Shown piece after piece: positions 33,010 to 42,194 of a DNA stretch of 64,000 bases. How positions within the stretch are numbered: the first letter of the stretch is position 1; each line of letters starts with the position of its first letter. The stretch lies in NCBI GenBank assembly GCA_900538545.1, contig UPYK01000001.1, forward strand, positions 1 through 64,000, given 5' to 3'. The notes beneath the pieces were generated by a model. That model did no database searches, had not been told where the DNA came from, and worked only from the letters and a program-made list of their open reading frames with translations. Source of the DNA: an uncultured Eggerthella sp. (GTDB taxonomy: Bacteria > Actinomycetota > Coriobacteriia > Coriobacteriales > Eggerthellaceae). The position numbers and the translations under genes were made by a program.

Positions 33010-34335
33010 TCATCGTTTGCTCCCTTGTCTGCGCTCTTCGGCGATGCGGCGGGAAAGCTGTTCGAAGTGAGCTTGGGTGAGTTCGCTATCCACCTGACCA
33101 GAGGTCTTGTTCACGCTGATCACCCCTTCGATCCCTAAGTCGGTGAAAACGCGGCAGAAGTTGCGCATCACATCGTGGCGCACGTAGACGCTCGAGACCA
33201 CGATGCTCAGCACATCCTTGAACGTGCAGAAAAGGAAGTTCATTCCGTGGGTCGAAGTTGAGACGTTGATGTCGGACACGTAGGGCTCGGTCGCAGGATC
33301 GAGCGTGATGCGTCCGATGCTCGATACCGTGGTGGTGACCTCTTGCGCTGCCATCCAATTCGCGAACATGAGCGCGCCGTCTTTCAGAAAGAGTGGGGCA
33401 TGCGAGATGAAGGGGTTCTTCTCGATCTTGAGCATGCGATTCATGCGCCGCTTCAGCACCTCTGGCTCGGTGCCGGTCTTGAGCTGCGTTTGCACGAGGT
33501 GCGCGATATCTTCGAGTGGAGCATCCGAGCTGCCGGGAGTGTAGCTGATGAACGCAAGCCCGAAGAAGTTGCGCAGCGTTTCCGACCCGAAGATCGCGCG
33601 CAGATCGACCGGGACATCCATGCGGATCGCACGATCGCGCTTTGCGGGAGGCATCGTGGCGCGGATGGCAACGATGACCGCCGCGATCACGAGCGATGTC
33701 ACGCTCACACCCATGTCCTTCGCAGCGCAGTGAACCGCGCTCGCTGAAAGATGGTATTCCATGAACGTGGGTTCAGCGGTGTTCTTCCAACCGAACAAGT
33801 GATAGACCTTCTCTGATTCGGTCGCACCTGCCTTCGAGCGCTCGTAGTTGGTCGTGTAGCTGTCTTCGTTGCGTCGCTCAGGCGTTGATGCTGGTTCGCT
33901 CGGGAGGGCTGGCGTGGCATGGTAGCGCTCTTCGACATAGGCGTTGAGCAGCGTTTTGAAGAATTCGAGCGTACCGCGCCCATCCGAGATCATGTGCGAG
34001 ACTTCCAAGTTGATGCGGTGGCGGAAGTAGGTCACGCGCATGAGGACGCTATTGAGATCGGCGTGGAGCCCAGCGCAGATCGGCAAGCGCTCGGGCTCTA
34101 CCTGCGGGACTTCATCGGCTGGTTCGAGGTAGTGCCAGAATAATCCGCTGCGCAATTTCACGTTGAAACCAGGGAAGAGCGCGATGCTTCGGGCGAGCGC
34201 GCGCTGGAGCGCTTCAGGGCTGATGGAGTCCACGAAGGTCGCTGCGAAGCGAAAGACCGTCTGGCCTGCACGCCCTGCTTGGGAAGAATAGTATTTCCCC
34301 ACGTTGTCTAGTCGGTACCAAGGAGTGCGAGCCAT
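33010..34335 (-). CDS. Alcohol acetyltransferase-like (condensation-fold) protein
   Basis: 441 residues. The CoA-dependent acyltransferase fold (chloramphenicol acetyltransferase/condensation type) is indicated by the HxxxDG active site in EVSHMISDGRGTLEF (residues about 134-139). Also present are an N-terminal WYRLDNVGKYY opening and the later DFGW-like region. The opening phrase is typical of bacterial alcohol/phenolic O-acyltransferase homologues. Acceptor and donor are unknown. Its start overlaps the end of the hydrolase gene by 28 nt, so the two are translationally coupled. Confidence 0.8.
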   Translation of the reverse strand: MARTPWYRLDNVGKYYSSQAGRAGQTVFRFAATFVDSISPEALQRALARSIALFPGFNVKLRSGLFWHYLEPADEVPQVEPERLPICAGLHADLNSVLMRVTYFRHRINLEVSHMISDGRGTLEFFKTLLNAYVEERYHATPALPSEPASTPERRNEDSYTTNYERSKAGATESEKVYHLFGWKNTAEPTFMEYHLSASAVHCAAKDMGVSVTSLVIAAVIVAIRATMPPAKRDRAIRMDVPVDLRAIFGSETLRNFFGLAFISYTPGSSDAPLEDIAHLVQTQLKTGTEPEVLKRRMNRMLKIEKNPFISHAPLFLKDGALMFANWMAAQEVTTTVSSIGRITLDPATEPYVSDINVSTSTHGMNFLFCTFKDVLSIVVSSVYVRHDVMRNFCRVFTDLGIEGVISVNKTSGQVDSELTQAHFEQLSRRIAEERRQGSKR

Positions 34336-35318
34336 GTGGCATCATCTTCTTGCGGAAGGGGTTGGTGGTCGAGGAAGCTCTCGATGATCTTGTAGGTATC
34401 ACGCACGAAGCCGAATACGCTCGGATAGAGGAAGTAGCCGTGGATCGCATTGAGCACGCGCACACATTCGACCTCGTTGCCTTCAAGTTCGAGTCGGGCA
34501 GCGTAGGTCTCGCCTTCGTCGCGCAGGGGGCAGTATTCTGCGGTTACCACGAGTGTGCGCGGTTGGTGGGAAAGGTCCTCTTCTAATAGCGGAGCGAAAT
34601 AAGGGTTGAAGAAGTCTTCTGGCGAGCTCAGATAGAGATCGACATATCCATTTATATCTTCACGCGTGAGGATGTAGTCTTCGCCGTTCTCGCGCACTGA
34701 ATCGAACATGCTCGTAAGCGTGTGATCGTTATAGACGAGCGGATAGAGCAGGATCTGCGTTCGCGGGGTGAATTCTCCCAGCTCACGCGCAAGCAGCGAG
34801 ACGGAGGCAGCAAGGTTGCCTCCAGCGGAATCGCCGAAGAGCACGATATGCTCTGGGTCGACATCGTCCAAGAGTTCACCGGCGAAGAGCTGGCGCGTAA
34901 CTTCGTAGCAATCCACGAGTGCAGCAGGGAACTTATGCTCGGGCGAGCGGCGGTAATCGACCGACACCACGCGTCTATCGAGCTTGAGCGCCATCTTCAT
35001 GCATGTATCGGTGTAGAAATCGATATCGCCATTGGCGAATCCTCCACCATGGAAGAAGAGGATCGTGCCCTCGAAGTCTTCGTTCACGTGCAATCCGTTG
35101 CGTAAGGAAAAATCGATATCGAGCGGCGTGAACACGCGGATGGGGATCTCTGCGCCTTCGGAGGTGGCAACCGCTTTATCGTCGATGCGGCAGCGGGGGC
35201 TTGCGATGGTGAGACGCGCGCTCGCATCTTCAGCAGCACGCTGGCGCAGGTAGCCATCTTGGATGTTCGGCCGCAGTTTTGTGATGGCTTTCACGGCTGC
35301 TTGGGTAACGGGGTTCAT
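34308..35318 (-). CDS. Alpha/beta hydrolase, hormone-sensitive-lipase family
   Basis: 336 residues. Oxyanion motif FFHGGGF (HGGG), nucleophile VLFGDSAGGNLAA (GDSAGG), acid in CPLRDEGETYA and catalytic His in NAIHGYF: a complete esterase triad of the HSL (lipase family IV) kind. First gene of the operon with the acetyltransferase-like and DUF6320 genes. The pair of an esterase and an acyltransferase suggests making or remodelling an ester, perhaps of a lipid or cell-envelope compound. This is inference. Confidence 0.88.
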   Translation of the reverse strand: MNPVTQAAVKAITKLRPNIQDGYLRQRAAEDASARLTIASPRCRIDDKAVATSEGAEIPIRVFTPLDIDFSLRNGLHVNEDFEGTILFFHGGGFANGDIDFYTDTCMKMALKLDRRVVSVDYRRSPEHKFPAALVDCYEVTRQLFAGELLDDVDPEHIVLFGDSAGGNLAASVSLLARELGEFTPRTQILLYPLVYNDHTLTSMFDSVRENGEDYILTREDINGYVDLYLSSPEDFFNPYFAPLLEEDLSHQPRTLVVTAEYCPLRDEGETYAARLELEGNEVECVRVLNAIHGYFLYPSVFGFVRDTYKIIESFLDHQPLPQEDDATWLALLGTD

Positions 35319-35527
35319 CGACTCTCCTCATACGGCGGCGCCCATCGCGCCTTTCGTTCGCTCTTATGATACGTGAAAGGGAGGACTTCACGCGTGCTCG
35401 ATGGATCATTGTCGAAATCTTGTGATATGCGATTTGGATGAATGCGTTCATCCTCCACAATCGCTCGGGCAAGCATGCCATCCCCTAACGAAGAACGCCG
35501 CTCAAAGCCTGAAAAGTGGCGATTTGC

Positions 35528-35555
35528 TTGCACGTTTGTTTTCATTTTGTAAACT
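35528..35555 (+). promoter_or_regulatory. Promoter of the Pce-like gene
   Basis: TTGCAC (35528-35533), 16-nt spacer, TAAACT (35550-35555). It predicts a leader of about 65 nt before the start codon at 35627. The rest of the 35319-35608 gap shows nothing notable. Confidence 0.5.
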
Positions 35556-35626
35556 AGGAACTCCCTCCAAACACGCCTTAAACGCACTACTTCATTGTTC
35601 GATCGTCGTTGTTTTTTCGAGGAAGA

Positions 35627-38317
35627 ATGTTGTCTACGTATCAGAAGAAATCGAATCTGTTCACCACCTTCGTCGCTGTTCTCATGGCATTGCTCTTGGT
35701 GTTCTTCGTTCCGGCGACTGCTCATGCTGAAAACGGGCAGACGGAATCGAGCACCGTGCGTATCCATGTGCTGCCGTTCGATCATATGGATGCGATCATC
35801 GTCGAGTGCGATGGGCATTTTGGTGTGGTTGATTCCGCCGAGGACTCAGAGGCGCCTGATGGTTCGGATTTCCGTTATCCGGTGCGTCCAGGCACGACCT
35901 ATGGACAAGGCAAAGAGGATGAGGTCATCGCCTATATGCGCAAGATCGGCGTGACGCAGGATAACCTCGATTTCTACATCGGCACGCACCCGCATTCCGA
36001 TCATATCGGGTCTGCTTCTCAGATCATCCACGCTTTCCACCCCAAGACCATCTACACGCCAGTTTACGACGACAGCTATATCACCAACTCCTCAGCTCTC
36101 TGGGACAATCGGTTCGTCTATGATCGCCTGATCGCAGCGGCTGAGTGGGCGCAGAAGGAATATGGTGCCCGTATCATCCAGCACCTCGATCCTTCCTACA
36201 CAGAACCCGTCGATCCTGATCCGGATCCGGACCCTGTTGACCCTGATCCTGTTGATCCGGACCCTGTTGATCCTGATCCTACCGACCCCGATCCCGTTTC
36301 AACGGGTCGTTCATCATCGTTAGATGATGTCCCATCTGCAGCTTCGCGCGCATCAGTAGATGACGAACGATCGGGTAGTTTGTCACCTTCGGAAGAGGCG
36401 AACGAGGGCACCAAGAAAGATGACGAACAACCAGGTAGTTTGTCACCTTCAGCTGATGAGCAAGCGTCATCTGCTCAGTCAGACGTTTCGTCCGCTGCGC
36501 CGTCAACCGACGCTCAAGCAAGCGCTGCAAGCGCTCAAGCATCGAAGGCGCCTGCCGAATCAGCCGCTGTTGCCTCCAAGAGCAAAGCGATCACTACCAC
36601 AGAGGACCCAACCCCTACTGAAGACCCGCGCAAAGGCTCACCCGTGTTCAAGCTTGGCAGCGCTACGATAGAGATACTCAATTACGATGAGAGCTATCAG
36701 ACCACGAAGGTCCCTGATGCGAATTACTTCTCGTATGGGGTGAAGGTCACGGCAGCGAACGGCCGCAGCGCTTTCTTGTCGGGAGACATCAACAACTTGG
36801 TTGCTCCGGGAGAGCGCATGGGCGACGAAGATGCTCTTAAGGCGAAGATCGGCAAGGTCGATCTGCTCAAGCTGGGCCATCATGGGCGCGTGAACTCGAA
36901 CTCCGTTGATTATCTTCGCACTATTCTGAAGGACGCGAACGGCGAGGATCGTGCCGTGGTGGTGCAAACAGGGCCGTTCTCGCTCATGCCCAATGAGACG
37001 ATCGAAGCGTTCCAAGAGAAGGGCGCTCGTCACTATCAAGCTTCGCTCTTCGCAAAGTGGGGTAAGGGGGCGTTTGTCGCCGAGCTTGCTTCGAGCGGCG
37101 TGAAGGTGAACGCTCAGGGCGATGAGACGATCGTTATCCAGGAACACAACGAAGCACCGTGCGCGCGTGCTTATCGAGACGGCTTGCCCTATAAGCTTAC
37201 AGGCTGGCAAGAGGCAGCCAGTGGAACGAAGTATTATTTCGGCGAGCCGAGTACGGAAGGCTCCACAACGCCTCTCACCAATTGCTTTGTCGAGGTGGAT
37301 GGCAAGAAGGTCTACATCGGCAGCAATGGTACCGTTTCAACGGGATGGCAGCAAGATGGGTCGACCTGGTATTACATCGGTGAAGATGCCGAGTACCTTA
37401 CGGGTTGGCAGAAGATCGGCGATAAGACCTATTTCTTCAATGAAGATGGCGCCATGGCAACAGGCTGGAAGGTCGAAGGCTCGAAGCGCTATTACCTTGA
37501 TGCGAAGAATGGCGATATGAAAACGGGCTGGCAGAAGATCGATGGCAAGCTCTATTGCTTCGACTCAAAGGGAGCGCTCACCTCTGGCAAGACTGGCTGG
37601 GTGCAGGTCGAGCATGTTTGGTATTACGCAACTTCCACTTCGGGCGACTATAAGACAGGTTGGCTCAAGTCGGGCGGCAAGTGGTACTACCTCAAAGAGG
37701 ATGGCGCCATGGCAACCGGCTTCACTCAGGTGGATAACGTTTGGTATTACCTGAATGGCTCGGGTGCGATGAAGACCGGCTGGCAGAAGATCTCGGGTGT
37801 GTGGTATCACTTCAAGGGCTCAGGTGCTATGAGCATCGGTTGGCTTAAGACGGGCGGCAAATGGTACTACCTCAAAGAAAATGGCGCGATGGCAACGGGC
37901 TTCATCCAGGTGAACAATGTTTGGTATTACCTGAATGGATCGGGTGCGATGAAGACCGGCTGGCAGAAGGTCTCAGGCACGTGGTATCACTTCAAGGGCT
38001 CAGGTGCTATGAGCATCGGTTGGCTCAAGACGGGCGGTAAGTGGTACTACCTTCAGGATAATGGTGCGATGGCAACGGGCTTCACCCTCGTGGATAACGT
38101 TTGGTATTACCTGAATGGATCGGGTGCCATGAAGACCGGCTGGCAGAAGATCTCAGGCTATTGGTATTACTTCAAGGGTTCTGGCGCGATGACCACGGGC
38201 TGGCAGAAGGTAAAGGGTAAGTGGTATTACCTCCAGGATAATGGCGTCATGGTAACGGGAAACCACACCATTGATGGCGTGGCGTATCGTTTTTCCTCGT
38301 CAGGCGCACTGCTCTAA
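35627..38317 (+). CDS. Secreted metallo-beta-lactamase-fold protein with choline-binding repeats (Pce-like)
   Basis: 896 residues. The signal peptide ends at TAHA-ENG (about residue 36). The MBL fold has GTHPHSDHIGS (ligands His121, His123, Asp125, His126), SGDINN (about 385) and LKLGHHG (about 418), as in phosphorylcholine esterase Pce/CbpE and the ComEC-type MBL domain. From about residue 525 to the end are some 17 choline/glucan-binding repeats of about 20 residues (GWQKISGVWYHFKGSGAM...), partly in near-identical 180-bp blocks (37680-38220). Unusually, a low-complexity insert (residues about 190-336: Asp-Pro repeats, then Ser/Ala/Asp/Gln) splits the MBL domain. Likely cell-wall bound and acting on phosphocholine or another phosphoester; this is inference from architecture. 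ATG 35627 follows GAGGAAG at short spacing; TTG 35630 is possible. Confidence 0.82.
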   Translation: MLSTYQKKSNLFTTFVAVLMALLLVFFVPATAHAENGQTESSTVRIHVLPFDHMDAIIVECDGHFGVVDSAEDSEAPDGSDFRYPVRPGTTYGQGKEDEVIAYMRKIGVTQDNLDFYIGTHPHSDHIGSASQIIHAFHPKTIYTPVYDDSYITNSSALWDNRFVYDRLIAAAEWAQKEYGARIIQHLDPSYTEPVDPDPDPDPVDPDPVDPDPVDPDPTDPDPVSTGRSSSLDDVPSAASRASVDDERSGSLSPSEEANEGTKKDDEQPGSLSPSADEQASSAQSDVSSAAPSTDAQASAASAQASKAPAESAAVASKSKAITTTEDPTPTEDPRKGSPVFKLGSATIEILNYDESYQTTKVPDANYFSYGVKVTAANGRSAFLSGDINNLVAPGERMGDEDALKAKIGKVDLLKLGHHGRVNSNSVDYLRTILKDANGEDRAVVVQTGPFSLMPNETIEAFQEKGARHYQASLFAKWGKGAFVAELASSGVKVNAQGDETIVIQEHNEAPCARAYRDGLPYKLTGWQEAASGTKYYFGEPSTEGSTTPLTNCFVEVDGKKVYIGSNGTVSTGWQQDGSTWYYIGEDAEYLTGWQKIGDKTYFFNEDGAMATGWKVEGSKRYYLDAKNGDMKTGWQKIDGKLYCFDSKGALTSGKTGWVQVEHVWYYATSTSGDYKTGWLKSGGKWYYLKEDGAMATGFTQVDNVWYYLNGSGAMKTGWQKISGVWYHFKGSGAMSIGWLKTGGKWYYLKENGAMATGFIQVNNVWYYLNGSGAMKTGWQKVSGTWYHFKGSGAMSIGWLKTGGKWYYLQDNGAMATGFTLVDNVWYYLNGSGAMKTGWQKISGYWYYFKGSGAMTTGWQKVKGKWYYLQDNGVMVTGNHTIDGVAYRFSSSGALL
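36362..36444 (+). repeat. Hairpin repeat family D, two in-frame copies inside the Pce-like gene
   Basis: GACGAAC-N9-GTTTGTC occurs at 36362-36384 and 36422-36444, exactly 60 bp apart, each followed by ACCTTC. In frame each encodes DDE[R/Q][S/P]GSLSPS. The same DNA sequence, outside any gene, is found at 39225-39247, and a variant forms the terminator at 11084-11106. Confidence 0.75.
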
Positions 38318-38368
38318 AGGTCTTTTCAAGATCCCACTGAATAATAGCGTTTTAGCGAAGCGCGGCTA

Positions 38369-39133
38369 TTAGGAGATGACCTCATGCAGCTCTTGCATGA
38401 TGCGTTTGGCCTGGCGTACATCAACCTGACCAGGAGCGGAAGCTGCTTTGAGCGCGCAGAAGGTGAGTGAAGAGCCATACATCTCGCCGGTCAAGCGCGA
38501 AAGGGAGCCGTCACGACCCATGGCCATGGTGAGCAGCGGGCCATCATGATGAAGCTTCGACACTTCGTAGGTTGCCTGCAACAGGCGCAGGGTGTCTTCG
38601 GGGCAGAGCGCCATGGTGGCGATCTTGGGAATGTCTGCGCCGAGGTTATGCATGCGGCACATGAGGTCGACCATCCATTCAACTGAAGGGGTGCCCCTGA
38701 AATTGTGGTAGGAGATAACGGTGGCCACCTGGTGCTCCTTTGCGAAGGCAACCAGTTCCATGGTGGATTCTTCGCCCAATTCGATATCGATGTCGACCAT
38801 ATCGATCGCACCAGCCTCGATGATCGCTTTGTTCAGCGCCACATATTCATCGACGGGCAGAGTAGCTTGTCCACCAGCTTCTATGGTGCGCATGGTGAAG
38901 AGCAGCGGGTTGTTCGGCGTGGCGGCAGCGATCAGTTTGCTGTTGGCTGCCATTTTTGCGGGATCGTGCAGGTCGGCTGCGAAATCGCCGCGCCATTCGA
39001 AGGCATCAACACCTACCTCGATGCCGGCTTTGATCGTTTCGATGGTCTCATCGACCGTAGGATCCATGAGCGAGATGATGGTCTTCGGGAGGCCTTCACC
39101 GATCTTCATGCCTTTGATCTCGAGCGCTGTCAT
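38369..39133 (-). CDS. aroD: 3-dehydroquinate dehydratase, type I
   Basis: 254 residues. Third step of the shikimate pathway, forming 3-dehydroshikimate through a lysine Schiff base. Seen: EWRGDF near the N-terminus, FTMRTIEAGGQ, VDIDIELG, catalytic His in VISYHNFRGTP and Schiff-base Lys in DIPKIATMA. ATG 39133 lies just after GAGGAGACG. Single gene, with no other aro gene nearby. Confidence 0.95.
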   Translation of the reverse strand: MTALEIKGMKIGEGLPKTIISLMDPTVDETIETIKAGIEVGVDAFEWRGDFAADLHDPAKMAANSKLIAAATPNNPLLFTMRTIEAGGQATLPVDEYVALNKAIIEAGAIDMVDIDIELGEESTMELVAFAKEHQVATVISYHNFRGTPSVEWMVDLMCRMHNLGADIPKIATMALCPEDTLRLLQATYEVSKLHHDGPLLTMAMGRDGSLSRLTGEMYGSSLTFCALKAASAPGQVDVRQAKRIMQELHEVIS

Positions 39134-39224
39134 AATCGTCTCCTCACTACGTGGATCCCTGATGCGAACTAGCTTGAACGAGCTGTCATTCGTTGTTCCC
39201 TTTCTTTATACCACGTTGTGAGGT

Positions 39225-39247
39225 GTCGAACGACCGGGTAGTTTGTC
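39225..39247. repeat. Hairpin repeat family D, intergenic copy
   Basis: GTCGAAC (39225-39231), loop GACCGGGTA, GTTTGTC (39241-39247), followed by ACCTTCAGGGAAGCGGG. It shares about 27 of 29 bases with the copy at 36362 in the Pce-like gene. It sits 22 nt past the end of the hybrid kinase gene (- strand), the same side on which the SDR gene carries its D copy. Confidence 0.7.
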
Positions 39248-39268
39248 ACCTTCAGGGAAGCGGGAGGA

Positions 39269-42013
39269 TTAATCGAGCAAGGTATCGAGCACACCGAAGA
39301 GCTTGTCGACTTCGATCGGCTTGGGAAGATGTCCGTTCATGCCCGCTTCGAGCGCGCGCTGACGGTCTTCATCGAAGGCATCGGCGGTAACGGCAAGGAT
39401 CGGCACTGAAGCAACTTCCTTATTAGGGAGGGCGCGGATCGCGCGCGCAGCTTCATAGCCGTTCATGATGGGCATTTGGATATCCATGAGCACGAGATCG
39501 AAAGTTCCTGGTTCAGATGAAGCTAGCTGTTCAACGGCATCCTTGCCATCGATCGCGGTCGTTATAGCGAAGCCCGCATCGCTGAGCAGCTCCACGGCGA
39601 TCTCGCGATTGAGCATGTTGTCATCGGCCAAAAGGATGTGATAGTTCTGGGCGCGCTCGGCCTGGAAGAGCGCTGATCGCTCATCCTTTTCTGCTGTGGC
39701 AGTGTCGCGCGCAGAGATGAGCTTGAAGGTGAAGATGACCGTGAAGGTGGTGCCCACTCCCACTTCGCTCTCGACCTGGATCGTGCCACCCATCATGTTG
39801 ACGAGGTTCTTCACGATGGCCATGCCCAGTCCGCTGCCTTGAATGCCGCTGATCGTTTGCGTGCGTTCGCGTTCGAACGGGTCATAGATCTGCTCAAGGA
39901 ATTCGGGTGCCATGCCGATGCCCGTGTCGGAGACGATCACGCGATAGCAGCCGCTTTCGATGTCGTTCGCGGGCAGCTCCGTGAGGCTCAGGCGTACCGT
40001 GCCGCCAGCGGGGGTGAACTTCACCGAATTGCTCAAAAGGTTCATGAGTATCTGATTGAGCTTCACCTTGTCGCAGAGCACTTCGCTGTGGGTGAGCTCC
40101 GTGCTGACATCGAACTCCAGCTGCTTCGATTCGACTTCAGGAGCAAGGATCTCTTCGAGCGCGGCAAAGACTTCATTCAGATCGCAAGGACCTTCGTCGA
40201 GCGAAAGCTTACCCTGTTCGATGCGACCCATGTCAAGGACATCGTTGATCAGGTTCAACAGATGATTGCCCGAAGTCTTGATCTTGGAGAGATATTCCTC
40301 CACGCGCTCGGGATCTCCTATGTGGCGTGTTGCTAGTTCGGTGAAGCCGACGATCGCATTCATAGGAGTGCGGATGTCGTGGCTCATGTTCGAGAGGAAG
40401 GTGCTCTTCGCTTCGTTGGCGCGGTTCGCGTATCCAAGCGCTTCTTCGAGGAGCGTCTTCTGCTCGAGTTCTTCGCGGATCTGCTGATCGATATTGCGCA
40501 GACCCACTACGATGAAGTTCTCTTCGCCGGCGCGCACTCCCGTAACGCTGAGCTGGCGATACTGGAGTGCATCATTCACGTTGGCGCGATAGATGCGGTC
40601 GAAGCGGTTATGCGAGGAAAGTTCGCGACGAATGTTCTCGGGGGTGAGCAAGGAGCGGACCATCTCTTGGTCTTCAGCATCAACGCGCTTGTCGATGTAG
40701 GCATTCATCGTTTGATCGAGCGCGATATCTCCTGCGAAGATGTCGCTCAGTGCTGCATCGAGATCTTCCGATACCTGGAGCACTTCGCCCGTATCGGAAT
40801 CGAGCTGGAATGAACAGACGACCATGTAATCGCTGCTGAGCGCTTGGATCAAGCTATGGTGCACGAGCTCTTTCTGTGCCTCGAGGTTCTTCTGCTTGGT
40901 GATATCGAGCAAGAAGCGCTGAATGTAGCGTTCGCCATCGTTTTCGATGAGCTTCATGTCGCCCATCACGTGAATGAGCGAGCCATCGCTGTGACGCACG
41001 CGGTATTGGGTCGAATTGCTGTCGCCCACATTGCGCAGCTGATGGATCTGGTCGATCATGCGGTCGTGATCTTCTTCGATCACCGAACGAGCGATCGTGT
41101 CGAACCCATCGTCCATCATCTCTTGTTCGGTGGCATACCCTAAGATGTCGAGCGCTTTCTGGTTCACGCCTAAGATGCGCGTGCCATCGACGCTGTGGGT
41201 GAGCACGCCGCAATCGAGCGAACGGAAGATGGTCTCGAGCGCTTGGTTCTTATCGATGAGGCTTTGCTCGTAGGCGCGTTCTTGGGTGATGTCGATACCA
41301 ACGCCCACCGTTCCCATGACCGTGCCGTCGATGTTGTAGAGCGGCGATTTGTAGGTGGTGAGCAAACGGTCGCCCTCGGAGGTCTGCACGGCTTCTTCAG
41401 AAACGCACGTCCTGCCTGATGCCATGACCTCGTTCTCCGATTCGATGCAGGCAGGATCATCGTGTTCCACGTCCCAAATGTAGGCATGACCTTGCCCTTG
41501 AACTTGCTCTTTGGTCTTGCGTACGGTGGCACAGAAGCTGTCGTTGACCTTCTCGTGGATGCCATCGCGCGTTTTGTACCAGATGAGATTCGGGATCGAA
41601 TCGATGGTGGTGTTGAGGAATTGGTCGGTTTGCCAGAGATCGGCCTGGAGCTTTCGATCGGCTTGCCATTTCTTAAAATGGAAAATGAGCAGCGCATCGT
41701 CAAGCGGTGCTTCCCAGAAATCAGAGAGGGCGCCCGCTGCTTCGCCGAGCTCGGCGAACGTTTCAACGGGAGCTACCAGGACGATATCGGCGCCGCTTTT
41801 GCGTTGTGCCGCTATGTTGCTTACGAGTTGCGCCGTCTCAGGGCCGCTCGAACGAAGGAGGATGAGGTCGGCTTCGCTGATCATGCCGCTATCGATGCTC
41901 TCGCTTGCATGAATGCTGTGTTGAAAGCTCGGAAGGGGTTCGATGTTCGAGATGAGTGCAACGCTATCCTGCGAAAACCCTATGAGATAGATATGAAGCT
42001 TTGCAGTATACAT
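39269..42013 (-). CDS. Cytoplasmic hybrid sensor histidine kinase with PAS domains
   Basis: 914 residues, no transmembrane helix. The N-terminal about 110 residues (KLHIYLIGFSQDSVALISNIE... ADLILLRSSGPE... ADIVLVAPVETF) look like a degenerate receiver-type or flavodoxin-like module. PAS domains follow (FLNTTIDSIPNLIWYKTRDG; TIFRSLDCGVLTHSVDG; a third near VCSFQLDSDTG). Then come HisKA SHDIRTPMNAIVGF (His about 545), HATPase (NLLSNSVKFTPAGG, DTGIGMAPEF, GSGLGMAI) and a receiver (VLMDIQMPIMNG, Asp about 844). Upstream, divergently, lies a second hybrid kinase. Signal unknown. Confidence 0.9.
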   Translation of the reverse strand: MYTAKLHIYLIGFSQDSVALISNIEPLPSFQHSIHASESIDSGMISEADLILLRSSGPETAQLVSNIAAQRKSGADIVLVAPVETFAELGEAAGALSDFWEAPLDDALLIFHFKKWQADRKLQADLWQTDQFLNTTIDSIPNLIWYKTRDGIHEKVNDSFCATVRKTKEQVQGQGHAYIWDVEHDDPACIESENEVMASGRTCVSEEAVQTSEGDRLLTTYKSPLYNIDGTVMGTVGVGIDITQERAYEQSLIDKNQALETIFRSLDCGVLTHSVDGTRILGVNQKALDILGYATEQEMMDDGFDTIARSVIEEDHDRMIDQIHQLRNVGDSNSTQYRVRHSDGSLIHVMGDMKLIENDGERYIQRFLLDITKQKNLEAQKELVHHSLIQALSSDYMVVCSFQLDSDTGEVLQVSEDLDAALSDIFAGDIALDQTMNAYIDKRVDAEDQEMVRSLLTPENIRRELSSHNRFDRIYRANVNDALQYRQLSVTGVRAGEENFIVVGLRNIDQQIREELEQKTLLEEALGYANRANEAKSTFLSNMSHDIRTPMNAIVGFTELATRHIGDPERVEEYLSKIKTSGNHLLNLINDVLDMGRIEQGKLSLDEGPCDLNEVFAALEEILAPEVESKQLEFDVSTELTHSEVLCDKVKLNQILMNLLSNSVKFTPAGGTVRLSLTELPANDIESGCYRVIVSDTGIGMAPEFLEQIYDPFERERTQTISGIQGSGLGMAIVKNLVNMMGGTIQVESEVGVGTTFTVIFTFKLISARDTATAEKDERSALFQAERAQNYHILLADDNMLNREIAVELLSDAGFAITTAIDGKDAVEQLASSEPGTFDLVLMDIQMPIMNGYEAARAIRALPNKEVASVPILAVTADAFDEDRQRALEAGMNGHLPKPIEVDKLFGVLDTLLD

Positions 42014-42194
42014 ACGCCCTCACCCCTTATGCAACTTGTATATTGTAGCGTTCACTTGCGCTGATAGGGAAACAAATCAGTATAAAAAATGAGCTTGAGG
42101 CACATTTTCCCTGCACTCCGAGAGGAATCGGACTATTATTTATGATAAAGCGAGACAGGCATCTCATCATATTGACGTATCAGCAGGACAGCGC

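Noticed and set aside
37680..38220. Regular direct repeats that might be read as a CRISPR or satellite array
   Set aside because: They encode in-frame choline-binding repeats with 180-bp periodicity; there are no short spacers or cas genes.
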